Source: Brachybacterium muris
GTDB lineage: Bacteria > Actinomycetota > Actinomycetes > Actinomycetales > Dermabacteraceae
Reading direction: 5' to 3'
DNA length: 64,000 nucleotides
Assembly: GCF_016907455.1 (NCBI RefSeq)
Contig: NZ_JAFBCB010000001.1
Span: forward strand, 1-64,000
The position numbers and the translations under genes were made by a program. Numbering within the stretch: position 1 is the first letter of the stretch; each line of letters opens with the position of its first letter. The notes below the pieces were generated by a model. It searched no databases. It was not told the DNA's origin and worked only from the letters and a program-made list of their open reading frames with translations. Positions 1-8,590 of this stretch are shown here, one piece after another.

Positions 1-143
1 TCGCCAAAGCGTTCAGCGAGCCCCTGGGCTGGTAGGGGTGCGGGCATCCGCAGCGCAGCAGCGCAGCAGGCAGTCCCCCAGGCTGAGGCTCCGATGCGTC
101 TAGCTCTGGTCGGCGGTGGGCCTGCGCCTTTACGGTCATCCGC

Positions 144-398
144 ATGGGACTAAGGGATCTGGGGCCATCAGGACCGATCGGCAATCCGTACTACGGGGCC
201 GAGAGGTCCCCGCTGGACGGGCCCGAACCGGAGTTCCTCCCGGGCGGGGACTTCGGATCGGGGCGCGAGGACGCGCTGGATGATGGGTGGCGCACGCATT
301 TCGGCCCCGAGCAGCATGCGCCCGAGCCACTGTTGCCCTCCTTCGATCGGACGATCAAAGGGCCAGGAGAGTGTCCTGGAGGCGCATCTTCTCCGTGA
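144..398 (+). pseudogene. Short hypothetical protein, possible truncated paralog of the next gene
   Basis: This is an 84-codon open frame with no recognised domain. Near its C-terminus it carries a D-D-x-W-R-T-H-F stretch followed by a proline-rich segment and a basic run. This resembles the D-x-H-W-R-S-H-F, Pro-rich and TWTKVKVG stretch just before the first membrane segment of the neighbour at 474-881. The frame then stops where that neighbour has its two membrane helices. I infer a tandem paralog that lost its membrane part, or a small gene in its own right. The similarity is short and was judged by eye, so this is tentative. Positions 1-143 hold no gene I can support. Confidence 0.35.
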
Positions 399-473
399 TC
401 CGCACGGTGCGCGCGCTGACACGTCGATGACGGTCACGGAGCAACGACGGACCGCGCTGCGAAAGGTCCAGGC

Positions 474-881
474 ATGACGCCGAACGACGACCGGGAGGTC
501 GACAGCGACCGCGCGACGGACGGCCACTGGGAGGCCGACGACGACCGGAAGATCGATCACGACACCCCCGCGGACGACGACGCCCCCACGGACGACGACA
601 CGCATTGGCGGTCCCACTTCGTCGAGGCCGATGCCCCTGCCACAGTCCCCGAGCCGGGCGGATTCACGACGTGGACGAAGGTCAAGGTGGGGTTCGCCTT
701 CGGCATGATCTTCCTTTTGGCGGCTGCTGGGGCCTACGTGCTTATCGATGAGTACCGCCCGTACGGGGGCCAGACGGACACCTTCCGCAAACTGGTCGTC
801 GCTGAACTCTGCATCGTTGTAGGTACCGTCATCGCCCTGATCATGTGGATCCGCCAGAATCGGTCCCGTTGTCGGCCATGA
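474..881 (+). CDS. Small acidic two-helix membrane protein, unknown function
   Basis: The protein has 135 residues. Residues 1-45 are extremely acidic and low in complexity, with repeated Asp-Asp pairs. A W-R-S-H-F motif follows at about 45-49, then two hydrophobic helices at about 72-91 and 106-126 and a short basic tail. The likely topology puts both ends on the same side of the membrane. No family is recognised. The ATG is preceded by a purine-rich GAAAGG about 7 nt upstream. It converges on the DUF2087 gene at 931-1446 across a short gap that contains a GACCCGT/ACGGGTC inverted pair, which might act as a shared terminator. Confidence 0.6.
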   Translation: MTPNDDREVDSDRATDGHWEADDDRKIDHDTPADDDAPTDDDTHWRSHFVEADAPATVPEPGGFTTWTKVKVGFAFGMIFLLAAAGAYVLIDEYRPYGGQTDTFRKLVVAELCIVVGTVIALIMWIRQNRSRCRP

Positions 882-930
882 CCTGCGGACCCGTCGGTAC
901 TGTGGGGTACGGGTCATGCGGGCGTACGGG

Positions 931-1446
931 TCACGCGAGGCGGTAACGACCGCCGTCGGGCGAGCGCTCCAGGACACCCGAGTCCACCGCATCCCGCCGC
1001 ACCAGCGCCGGGTCCGGCGCGATCATCGAGATCCCTGCGTTCAGCTCCGCCTCGCTGAGTGCACCGTCGGCTCCGAGTCGCTCGAACACCATGCGGGCGA
1101 TGCGGCCCGAGGCTGCGATCCGGTCGACCTCCCGTGGAGGGAGGGATTCCAGCCGGGGCACCTCCAGGATGGCGTCCGAGGAGCGCATCAGGCTGAGGGC
1201 ATCGACCACCTCGCGCAGCAGCGGGGCATCCACCTGCCCGTCCGCCTGCAGCCAGTCGATGCGGGCCAGGGGCCCGTCGGGGCGGCTGTCCTGTGTTCCG
1301 ACAGGATTCTCCGTCCCGGCGGGACGTTCCCCTCCCGTGAGGCGCTCGCCGAGGGCAGCGCGCAGCTTCGGGGACGACAGCATCGAGAACAGCATCCTGG
1401 CGCGGCCCAGGGCGGCGTCGAGATCCATGGCGGGGGCAGGGGTCAT
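931..1446 (-). CDS. DUF2087-type winged-helix-like protein
   Basis: This 171-residue protein has a C-terminal half (about 100-171) with the layout of DUF2087: an R-x-A-R-M-V-F-E helix, an E-x-E-L-N segment (ALSEAELN), a D-x-A-L-V-R-R-D-A-V-D motif, and the closing G-x-L-x-R-x-x-D-G-x-Y. The N-terminal half is a variable helical region with a Gly/Pro-rich linker. DUF2087 domains are small helix-turn-helix-like folds often found beside regulators. The gene lies 4 nt downstream of the NarL-type response regulator on the same strand, so it is probably the third gene of that operon and may modulate the two-component output. That role is inference from position. Confidence 0.7.
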   Translation of the reverse strand: MTPAPAMDLDAALGRARMLFSMLSSPKLRAALGERLTGGERPAGTENPVGTQDSRPDGPLARIDWLQADGQVDAPLLREVVDALSLMRSSDAILEVPRLESLPPREVDRIAASGRIARMVFERLGADGALSEAELNAGISMIAPDPALVRRDAVDSGVLERSPDGGRYRLA

Positions 1447-1450
1447 GGCA

Positions 1451-2245
1451 TCAGCCTTCCAGCTCCAGCACCCGGATGGCGAGCTGGACCCGGTTGGTGA
1501 CCTGCAGCTTGTCGAACAGCCGTCCCAGGTGGGTCTTCACGGTGGCGAGGCTCAGGTACAGCTCCTCGCAAATCTCCTGGTTGGTCATGCCGCGGGCCAC
1601 CAGGCGTCCCACCTGCCACTCGCGCTCGGTGATGCCCGGGGGAGCAGGCGCGGGCCGGCCCGATGCGTCGTCGGCATGGGCGCCGCCGTCGCCGGCGCCC
1701 GGCCCTGCGGACGCCAGCCGCACCAGACGCGCCAGCACCTCGGGGGAGAAGCGGGCCCGGTCATGGGCGGCGTCGAGCACCGCGGCGACCACCTGCTCCG
1801 GCGGGGTGTCCTTCAGCAGGAACGACACGGCTCCGGCGCGCAGCGCATCCAGCAGGAACTCGTCGGTGTCGAAGGCGGTCAGCATCACCACTCGGGCCGT
1901 GGAACCCTGCTCGCGCAGAGCCCGCACCGCCTCGATGCCGTCCATACGCGGCATCCGCACATCCATCAGGATCACGTCAGGCTGCAGGTCGCGGGCCTGG
2001 CCGAGGCCCTCCTGGCCGTCGGATGCCTCGCCCACCACCTCGATGCCCTCGGCACCGTCGATCATCAGCCGGAGGCCGGCACGCATCAGTGCCTCGTCGT
2101 CCACCAGCAGCACGCGGGTACGAGAGGGACCCTCCGGTGGGCGGGGTTCATGGTCGCTGAGGCGCTCGTGGTCCCCCGGGTGTTCGCGTCTCTGTGAGCC
2201 GTCCGCGGGGGGAGGGGTGTCGTCGCTGGTCACCATGGCATCCAT
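1451..2245 (-). CDS. NarL/LuxR-type response regulator
   Basis: This is a 264-residue DNA-binding response regulator. After a disordered 40-residue N-terminal extension, the receiver domain (about 43-160) shows the acidic pair in LLVDDE (49-50), the phosphoacceptor Asp95 in ILMDVRMP, and a conserved Lys in LLKD. A Gly/Ala/Pro linker leads to a LuxR helix-turn-helix (about 200-262) with the signatures ITERE, GMTNQEI and ATVKTHLGRL. It overlaps the end of the sensor kinase gene by 16 nt, so the pair is translationally coupled. Two in-frame ATGs exist (2245 and 2236) and either could start the protein. The signal is unknown. Confidence 0.92.
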   Translation of the reverse strand: MDAMVTSDDTPPPADGSQRREHPGDHERLSDHEPRPPEGPSRTRVLLVDDEALMRAGLRLMIDGAEGIEVVGEASDGQEGLGQARDLQPDVILMDVRMPRMDGIEAVRALREQGSTARVVMLTAFDTDEFLLDALRAGAVSFLLKDTPPEQVVAAVLDAAHDRARFSPEVLARLVRLASAGPGAGDGGAHADDASGRPAPAPPGITEREWQVGRLVARGMTNQEICEELYLSLATVKTHLGRLFDKLQVTNRVQLAIRVLELEG

Positions 2246-3642
2246 GCTTCCACGCGGAACGTGGTCCCGTCGTCCTCGATGCGGACGTCGCCACCCAGCA
2301 GGCGTGCCCGTTCCTGGAGCCCGATCAGCCCATGCCCGGTGGACAGCACGGGGCCGGCTAAGTCATCGGCAGCATCGGCCGGTGCCGTCGAGTCGGTCGA
2401 CGGGTGAGGGTTCACCGCGGTCATGACGAGCCGGTCCTCGCGCCGGTGAAGGAGGACCGTCAACGGCGCGCCGGGAGCGTGCTTGGCCGCGTTGGTGATC
2501 ATCTCTGTGAGGACGCGGGAGAGGGCGACGACGGTGGACCGGCCCCGTCGGTCCAGCGCCTCCGCGTCGACGTCCTTCCAGGTCAGCGTCACCGGCTGAC
2601 CCCGCAGTCGGGCCCGGTCGACGATGTCCTGCAGCGCCGGAGCGGTGGCCAGTGGCTGGGATCCCTCGTCGGAGCGCAGCGCCACCAGCACCTCCCGCAG
2701 CTCGGCATTGGCCTGCTGGGCCGCATCGCGCACGGTCGTGGCGATGGACCGCAGCTGCTCCGGCGGGAGGTCCGTGCGGTAGCTCATGGCCCCGGCATGC
2801 ATGGCGATCGTCGCCAGGTGATGGGAGACGCTGTCGTGCATGTCGCGGGCGATGGCCGTGCGCTCCTCCGCTCGCATCTGCGCCTCAGCCGATGCCCGGG
2901 CCCGCTCCATCGAGGCGCGAGCCTGCTCGGCCGATGCCCGGGCGTGCTCTGCCGCCTCCCGGGCCTGCTCGGCGGCGATGCGCTCCCGCTCCGCGGCCTC
3001 GGCCTGCTGTCGAAGTGATGCCACCAGTGCCGCCCGGGTCCCGGAGAGTCTTCCCAGCACCAGCGCGGTCACCGCGATCGCGATGCTGATGATCACCGTG
3101 ATGCTCCAGGTGCCGTCCGCCCCGGTGCCGCGCGCCATCGAGTCCAGCGACAGCAGCCCCAGCGTCGCCGCGAGGAGCAGCGCGATCGCGCACAGGTCCA
3201 GCCACAGCCGGCGCTTCCGGCCCAGGCGGTACAGCGCGATCAGGCCGGCCGGCAGGCCGGCCAGGCTGAACCCTGACAGGGTGACCGCCAGGAGGTGCAG
3301 GGCAGTGCCGGTGCGGGTGTGCGCCAGGAATCGCAGCGGCCCGATCAGCACCCCGATGAGCAGGCCGATCAGCAGATCACCGAGGTGCAGGGCCACCAGC
3401 CCGTCAGGCGGGTTGTCGGCGAACTCCGCGAGCACGGTCCCGAAGGAGAGCAGCAGCAGGAGAGTGCCGAACAGTACGGCACCGAGGGACTCGGCAACGG
3501 CCACCAGCCAAGGACGCAGTCGTCGCGGGTCAGGGTGGGTGCTGGCGGTGAGGGGGCCGTCGCGCCTGTCGGTGTGCGCGCCGAGGCATCGGCGGGCGGA
3601 GGCACAGGAGTGCTCGCGACAGGGGAATCGGGCATGCACCAC
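2230..3642 (-). CDS. Sensor histidine kinase, HisKA_3 family
   Basis: This membrane kinase of about 470 residues is the partner of the response regulator directly downstream. The N-terminal half has about five or six hydrophobic helices and no large extracytoplasmic domain. It is followed by a long Ala/Glu/Arg heptad region that should form a signalling coiled coil. The phosphorylation helix ARDMHDSVSHHL gives the HisKA_3 histidine, followed by an ATPase domain with an N-box-like N-A-A-K-H and a G-H-G-L-I-G-L-Q-E-R box. The only start upstream of the first helix is a GTG at 3642 or 3639. The first 30 or so residues look compositionally odd, so the true N-terminus is uncertain. Confidence 0.9.
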   Translation of the reverse strand: MVHARFPCREHSCASARRCLGAHTDRRDGPLTASTHPDPRRLRPWLVAVAESLGAVLFGTLLLLLSFGTVLAEFADNPPDGLVALHLGDLLIGLLIGVLIGPLRFLAHTRTGTALHLLAVTLSGFSLAGLPAGLIALYRLGRKRRLWLDLCAIALLLAATLGLLSLDSMARGTGADGTWSITVIISIAIAVTALVLGRLSGTRAALVASLRQQAEAAERERIAAEQAREAAEHARASAEQARASMERARASAEAQMRAEERTAIARDMHDSVSHHLATIAMHAGAMSYRTDLPPEQLRSIATTVRDAAQQANAELREVLVALRSDEGSQPLATAPALQDIVDRARLRGQPVTLTWKDVDAEALDRRGRSTVVALSRVLTEMITNAAKHAPGAPLTVLLHRREDRLVMTAVNPHPSTDSTAPADAADDLAGPVLSTGHGLIGLQERARLLGGDVRIEDDGTTFRVEAWMPW

Positions 3643-3805
3643 AGCCTACGGAGACCTATGTCGTGGGGGATCGACCATCTGGCTGATGGCGACGCGAGCC
3701 GATCGGGTCCCCGGTCCAGTCCATCCGGTCGATCCGGGCCAGGGTGTGTGCGCGGGAGGGTGGAGTCATCGCAGACCGCGAACCCTTTCGATCAAGGAGG
3801 CCCCG

Positions 3806-4930
3806 ATGAGCACCTCGACCACCGTGCGCACCGCTGATGCCGTGACCACCCCTGGCGTGCGCACCGCTGATGCCGTGCGCACCGCTGATGCCTTGCCCAC
3901 CGCTGATGCCGTGACCACCCCCTACGCCGACCCCGTCCCGACCGCCCCGCGCATGGCGCAGCCGTTCCACCGCGCCGCCCGCGCGATCCCGCGTCCGCAT
4001 TACTGGTGGCGTCCATTGGTGGCGCTGGCGGTGTTCGCCGTCTCCTACGTGCTCATGGTGCTGGTGCCGGTCATCGGCGTGTTCCTCCTGACCCTTGCGC
4101 AGCCGTCCCTGGCATTCAGCGAGTCGATGGGTGATCCCCGCAACCCCATGGACATGGTCGTCGGCCTTGGCGTCATCGCACTGATGATGCCCGCGGTGCT
4201 GCTGGCCACCCGCGTCGCCTACGGTCGCGTGGGGATGGCGAACTCCGTGCGTGGGCGCTTCCGCTGGGCACTGCTGGGCAGAGCGGCCATGGTGATCGTG
4301 CCGCTGTACCTGCTGCTGAACGTGGGAGGCACCGTGGTGATGGGCACCACGCCCCTGGAGATGCCGGCTCTCACCGCGCCAGTCATCGCCGCCGCCGTGA
4401 TCATCGTGCTGGTGGTGCCGCTGCAGGCCGCCGGCGAGGAGTACGCCTTCCGCGCCCTGCCGCTCCAGGTGTTCGGCACCTGGCTGCGCTCTCCGGTGTG
4501 GGGGATCCTGATCCCGGTGCCGCTGTTCATGGTCAGCCACGGCTACGACTGGGTCGGTCAGATCGACATCGCCCTGTTCGCCATCACGATGGGCCTGCTG
4601 GCCTGGAAGACGGGTGGCCTGGAGCTGCCGATCCTGCTGCACGTGGCCAACAACTGGACGCTGTTCCTGCTCGCCCCGTTCATGTCCGAACCGCTCGCGC
4701 AGGGCGCGGTGCCGCCCATCGCGCTGCTGTTCTTCACCGTGCCGATGCTGCTGATGACCGCTGGTCTGTGGTGGTGGTACTCCCGCCGCGAGGGCCTGCG
4801 GATCTGGGAGCCGACGCGGGGCACCCTGCACCGGCACGGGTCCCGGTCGGCTGGTGTGGCGCCGGCTCCCGCCGCCGATCAGCACCGGTCCCCGGAGCAT
4901 CGCGAATCGGCAGTGGTCCCCGTCGGCTGA
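3806..4930 (+). CDS. CPBP-family intramembrane protease-like protein
   Basis: This is a 374-residue polytopic membrane protein of the CPBP (CAAX protease and bacteriocin-processing) family. A low-complexity cytoplasmic head built from T-A-D-A-V repeats (residues 7-38) is followed by about seven to eight hydrophobic helices. The catalytic signatures are present: EEYAFR with Glu211-Glu212 and Arg216, then a conserved His245 in SHG, and the later HVANNW motif. Known members act as Rce1-like proteases or in bacteriocin immunity; the substrate here is unknown. The ATG at 3806 is fixed by an AAGGAGG 5 nt upstream. It diverges from the kinase operon (3643-3805 is the shared promoter region) and ends only 4 nt from a convergent kinase gene. 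Confidence 0.88.
   Translation: MSTSTTVRTADAVTTPGVRTADAVRTADALPTADAVTTPYADPVPTAPRMAQPFHRAARAIPRPHYWWRPLVALAVFAVSYVLMVLVPVIGVFLLTLAQPSLAFSESMGDPRNPMDMVVGLGVIALMMPAVLLATRVAYGRVGMANSVRGRFRWALLGRAAMVIVPLYLLLNVGGTVVMGTTPLEMPALTAPVIAAAVIIVLVVPLQAAGEEYAFRALPLQVFGTWLRSPVWGILIPVPLFMVSHGYDWVGQIDIALFAITMGLLAWKTGGLELPILLHVANNWTLFLLAPFMSEPLAQGAVPPIALLFFTVPMLLMTAGLWWWYSRREGLRIWEPTRGTLHRHGSRSAGVAPAPAADQHRSPEHRESAVVPVG
3824..3922 (+). repeat. In-frame 18-bp tandem repeat (VRTADAV) in the CPBP gene
   Basis: Three exact copies of an 18-bp unit, gtgcgcaccgctgatgcc, lie at 3824-3841, 3857-3874 and 3875-3892. A variant copy at 3893-3910 begins ttgccc. A 12-nt GTGACCACC-type spacer follows copies 1 and 4. The unit is a multiple of three, so gain or loss of copies only lengthens or shortens the protein head. 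Confidence 0.9.
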
Positions 4931-4934
4931 GTGC

Positions 4935-5861
4935 TCAGTCGCTGGGACCTGGAAGGGCCGGGAGGGTGACTGTCAGCGTGAGACGGTCACCCTCCTGGTG
5001 TGCTGCCACCTCGCCGTTCAACTGGCTGGTCAGCACCTTCACGATCGACAGGCCCAGTCCGCTGGTGCGGCCGGACCGGGAACGATCGGCGGTGTAGAAC
5101 CGCTCGAACAGTCGCTGGGTGTCCAGCTCGGTGCCCGGTACCACCCGGTTCGACACCTCCAGTGCGACAGCACCTCCCATGCCCTGCTCCGCGACCGGGA
5201 CCAGCCGCACCTCGAGCACCTCCCGGCCGTGCTGGACCGCATTGCGCAGCAGGTTCTGCACGATCCGCGTCAGCAGCGCCTGGTCTGTGCGCAGCAGCAG
5301 GGCCGACGGCGGCTCGAACCGCACATCGAGGCCGGCCCCCTCCAGCTCGGCCGCCATGCGCAGCAGGTACTCGCCGACCAGGACCCCCACGTCCAGATCG
5401 ACCGGCTCCACAGGAGCCTCCTCCTCCAGCAGATAGGTGTACTCGTACAGCCGCTCCACCAGCGCCCCCAGCTCGGCGGCATTTCGTCGTGCCCGCTCCA
5501 GCTGCTCGCGCTGCGCGGGGTCGAGGTCGGCGCGGGCGATCAGCTGCAGGTGCCCCTGGACCGTGGTCAACGGCGTGCGCAGGTCATGGGACACATCGGC
5601 GATGAAGGAGCGGAACCGGCGCTCCTCGCGCAGGGCCCGCGTGGAGGCCTCCTCCGACCGGCGCACGGTGTCGTTGATGCGGGAGACCAGCTGCTCGAGG
5701 TCCCGGTTGACCAGCGCGAGCGTCACCGCGCCGTGCCGCTCGTCGACCAGACGATGCCCCAGCTGGTCCGAGACCGCACGGATCTGCCGGACCAGCACCA
5801 CCAGGTAGGCGGTCACCACCACCAGCAGCACCGCGAGCACCACGACGAGGGCGATCACCAC
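4935..5861 (-). CDS. Sensor histidine kinase with minimal input domain
   Basis: This 308-residue HisKA/HATPase kinase has a single N-terminal membrane helix (about 3-24), a HAMP-like linker, the DVSHDLRTPL phosphorylation box at about residues 92-101, a QNLLRNAVQHG N-box, and G-rich ATP-lid motifs ending in GLGLSIVK. It has no extracytoplasmic sensor domain. That is typical of kinases that sense through a partner ABC transporter, and an ABC permease and ATPase lie directly upstream on the same strand (5890-7589) with a response regulator at 7773-8528. The GTG start at 5861 has a good GGAGGGAG Shine-Dalgarno sequence. I infer cell-envelope stress or peptide-antibiotic sensing. Confidence 0.9.
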   Translation of the reverse strand: MVIALVVVLAVLLVVVTAYLVVLVRQIRAVSDQLGHRLVDERHGAVTLALVNRDLEQLVSRINDTVRRSEEASTRALREERRFRSFIADVSHDLRTPLTTVQGHLQLIARADLDPAQREQLERARRNAAELGALVERLYEYTYLLEEEAPVEPVDLDVGVLVGEYLLRMAAELEGAGLDVRFEPPSALLLRTDQALLTRIVQNLLRNAVQHGREVLEVRLVPVAEQGMGGAVALEVSNRVVPGTELDTQRLFERFYTADRSRSGRTSGLGLSIVKVLTSQLNGEVAAHQEGDRLTLTVTLPALPGPSD

Positions 5862-5889
5862 GGGTGCTCCCTCCGACGCTGCGTGGGCC

Positions 5890-6672
5890 TCACTTTATGT
5901 CGGCCCGGCGCAGTACCAGCCACGAGGCGAGACCCATCAGCGCCAGGAACACCAGCGACACCGCGACCGCCGCCAGCATCTCCCCGCCCGTGGACCCCGG
6001 CGCCGGGGTGTGCTCGGAGGAGAACGGGGTCAGGCGCACCAGGACGTCAAGGCCGGCGACGTCGGCCGCCGCCCCGCCTAGCAGGTCCGCCACGAAGCCC
6101 CAGGCGAACCCTGCCGCCATCACCACCAGCGGGCGCTTGAGCCAGAACGCCAGCGGCAGGCACACCGACAGCTTCGCCGCCGTCAGCACCGCGCTGGTCA
6201 GGGTCACGGTGATGATCGCGCCCACCTCGGAGCCCGTCAGCTCGCCCGTCTGCGCTGCCAACGCGGAGAACGGTGTGGGGACCGCGGGGGTGAAGTCCTC
6301 CCCGGTCGCGCGGGCCAGCAGCGCCGCCAATCCGTAGGGGAGGGACAGGGCGGTCACGGACAGCGCCGCGATGACCGTGGTCGCCGTGACGACCGTGGCG
6401 CGGTCCGCCGCCAGCAGCGCGTTGTGCACCGACCGCGTCTCGAAGGGCAGGGAGACCACCGCCCCGTAGATCAGGGACCCCAGCAGCGACACGAACATGA
6501 CGTCGCTGAGACCGGCCACCCCGTTGGCCTCCGCCGGCCCCAGGGACCCGGTGGCCAGCTGATGCTGCAGCACCATGTAGAAGGCCGCCGCGACGGCGCA
6601 GGCCAACAGGCACAGCGGCACGGTCAGGCCGTGGCGGACCATGTAGAGCTGGGCACGAAGCTGGTTGATCAT
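5890..6672 (-). CDS. ABC-2-type transporter permease
   Basis: This is a 260-residue membrane protein with about six hydrophobic helices and no soluble domain. The size and topology are those of the permeases in lantibiotic-immunity-type exporters (LanE/LanG style) rather than the large BceB permeases. Its start overlaps the stop of the ATPase gene by 4 nt (ATGA), so the two are coupled and should form one transporter. It sits between the ATPase and the kinase of the same two-component module, which suggests an antibiotic peptide or lipid substrate; that is inference from gene order. Confidence 0.85.
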   Translation of the reverse strand: MINQLRAQLYMVRHGLTVPLCLLACAVAAAFYMVLQHQLATGSLGPAEANGVAGLSDVMFVSLLGSLIYGAVVSLPFETRSVHNALLAADRATVVTATTVIAALSVTALSLPYGLAALLARATGEDFTPAVPTPFSALAAQTGELTGSEVGAIITVTLTSAVLTAAKLSVCLPLAFWLKRPLVVMAAGFAWGFVADLLGGAAADVAGLDVLVRLTPFSSEHTPAPGSTGGEMLAAVAVSLVFLALMGLASWLVLRRADIK

Positions 6673-7589
6673 GACCGGTCACCTCCGATGACGGACAGGA
6701 AGAAGGACTCGAGGCTCTCGCCCTCGCGGGCCAGGCGGGTGGGCCACACGTCGGCGGCCACCAGGGTGCGCAGCACCTGATCGGGGTGCTCGGTACGGTC
6801 GTGCAGGCGCACCGTGCGGTCCGGCATCACCGTGAACGGGACCTCCGGCAGATCCCGTTCCAGCACGGTGACCAGGTGCTCGGTGTCCTCGGCGGCGATC
6901 TCGAGGGACCGCTGGGTCTGCTGCTCGAGCTCCTCCAGCGTCAGGGTGCGCTTCACCCGGCCGCCGTCGACGATGATGTAGTCGCTCGCCGTCTGGAACA
7001 GCTCGGGCAAGTTGTGGCTGGAGATCAGCACGGTGATGCCGCGCTCCGCGGCGAGGTCACGGATCAGGCGGCGCACCTCCACCACCCCCTGCGGGTCCAG
7101 ACCGTTGACCGGTTCGTCCAGCACCAGCAGCTCCGGCTCCGCGATCAGCGCCAGCGCGATGCCCAGACGCTGACGCATCCCCAGCGAGAAGTTCTTGACC
7201 TTCTTCCGGCCGGTGTCGGCCAGGCCCACCTGCGCGAGCAGACGCTCCTCCACGGCGCTGTCCGGCACACCGCGCAGCAACCGGTGGATCCGCATGTTCT
7301 GCTGCGCCGTCATCCCGCCGTGCAGCGGCGGGGACTCGATCAGCGACCCCATGCGGGCCAGGTCCTCCTGCCGGGGCGCACCAGCACCGGAGCCGAACAG
7401 CTCGATGCTGCCGGCAGTGGGGATGCTGAGCCCCGTGACCAGACGCATCAACGTGGTCTTGCCGGCGCCGTTGCGGCCGATCAGTCCGTACACGCGGCCT
7501 CGACGCAGCCGCAGATCGACCGACGAGACGGCCTCGTGATCGCCGTAGCGCTTCGTCAGGCCGCGAGTGACCAGTACGTCCTCGCTCAT
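6669..7589 (-). CDS. ABC transporter ATP-binding protein
   Basis: This is a 306-residue ABC-2-type nucleotide-binding protein. It has Walker A GRNGAGKTT (about residues 38-46), an L-S-G-like signature written FSLGMRQRL, Walker B LLVLDEPVNGLDP and the switch His in SSHN. The C-terminal 80 residues form the extra domain usual in antibiotic-exporter ATPases. The ATG at 7589 has a GAGGAGG ribosome site. It pairs with the permease that overlaps its 3' end. The 183-nt gap to the response regulator (7590-7772) suggests either a second promoter or read-through. Confidence 0.92.
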   Translation of the reverse strand: MSEDVLVTRGLTKRYGDHEAVSSVDLRLRRGRVYGLIGRNGAGKTTLMRLVTGLSIPTAGSIELFGSGAGAPRQEDLARMGSLIESPPLHGGMTAQQNMRIHRLLRGVPDSAVEERLLAQVGLADTGRKKVKNFSLGMRQRLGIALALIAEPELLVLDEPVNGLDPQGVVEVRRLIRDLAAERGITVLISSHNLPELFQTASDYIIVDGGRVKRTLTLEELEQQTQRSLEIAAEDTEHLVTVLERDLPEVPFTVMPDRTVRLHDRTEHPDQVLRTLVAADVWPTRLAREGESLESFFLSVIGGDRS

Positions 7590-7772
7590 GCGTCCTCCTC
7601 CTCGGGTGGGCAGGGCCCGTGGTGGCGGGCCGATGCGTCGAACCTACGAGGACGAGGTCAGGTGGCCGTCGGGACCGGGCACCAAGAGGTCAGGATTGCG
7701 TGAAGATCCGCGTCGTGCATCCCGGGGCCAGAACCTGAGCCAGCACCCCGGACCCCTGGGCGGTCGCGGTGC

Positions 7773-8528
7773 TCAGGCGCCCGTCGGCAGTGCGCGCATC
7801 CGGTAGCCCAGGCCCCACACCGTCTCGATCGGGTCCTCGTCCGGCCCGACGGCGCGCAGCTTGGTGCGCAGGTTCGACAGGTGCGTCTTGACCGCGGCGT
7901 CGTCGGCGACGAACGGCTCCTCCCAGACCGCCTCGTAGATCGTCGGCCGCGACAGCACCCGGCCGGGCTGCGTCATCAGCAGCTCGAGGATCCGGAACTC
8001 GGTCGCCGTCAGCTCCAGCTCCCGGTCGCCCCGGGTCGCCCGGGCGTGCTGAGGGTCCACGACCAGGTCACCGTGGACCAGCCGGGGTGCGGGGCGGTCC
8101 GGGGGAGCGGAGCGGCGCAGCAGCACCTCCACACGAGCGGTCAGCTCCTCCAGGTCGAAGGGCTTGGTCACGTAGTCGTCGGCCCCCAGGCGCAGCACGT
8201 CCACCTTCGTGTACACGGCGTCCTTCGCGCTGAGCACCAGCACCGGCAGGTCCGAGTGCCGACGGAACTCGGCCAGCAGCACCGACCCGTCGACGTGCGG
8301 GAGCATCAGGTCCAGCACCACCAGGTCGAACGGCGGGGCGTGTGCCGTCGCGACCGTCGGGGGCACGGCAGTTCTCGGCCCCGCCGCTGCGGGCGATCCG
8401 GCGGCGAGCACCTCGCGTGCCTGCAGGCCGTCGTGCACACCGTGCACCTGGTGGCCCTCGGCGCTCAGGGTGTCGACCAGCAGGCGGTGCACGTCGGGGC
8501 TGTCCTCCACGACGAGGATCCGTGCCAT
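7773..8528 (-). CDS. OmpR/PhoB-type response regulator
   Basis: This is a 251-residue regulator with a receiver domain (acidic residues in VVEDS, phosphoacceptor Asp73 in VLDLMLP, a Lys in VTKPF) and a C-terminal winged helix with LTATEFRILELLMTQPGRVLSR and GLGYRM signatures. An unusual Pro/Ala-rich insertion of about 22 residues (45-66) sits inside the receiver between helix 2 and strand 3. It is the first gene of the regulator-ATPase-permease-kinase module on the reverse strand. Its promoter region contains, or abuts, a 34-bp tandem array starting 62 nt upstream of the ATG. A GGGAGG ribosome site precedes the start. Confidence 0.92.
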   Translation of the reverse strand: MARILVVEDSPDVHRLLVDTLSAEGHQVHGVHDGLQAREVLAAGSPAAAGPRTAVPPTVATAHAPPFDLVVLDLMLPHVDGSVLLAEFRRHSDLPVLVLSAKDAVYTKVDVLRLGADDYVTKPFDLEELTARVEVLLRRSAPPDRPAPRLVHGDLVVDPQHARATRGDRELELTATEFRILELLMTQPGRVLSRPTIYEAVWEEPFVADDAAVKTHLSNLRTKLRAVGPDEDPIETVWGLGYRMRALPTGA

Positions 8529-8590
8529 TGGGGGACCTCCCGGGTCGGTGATGCGCCGATGATCAGAAGTCCGGCGTCGTGTTCATCCTA

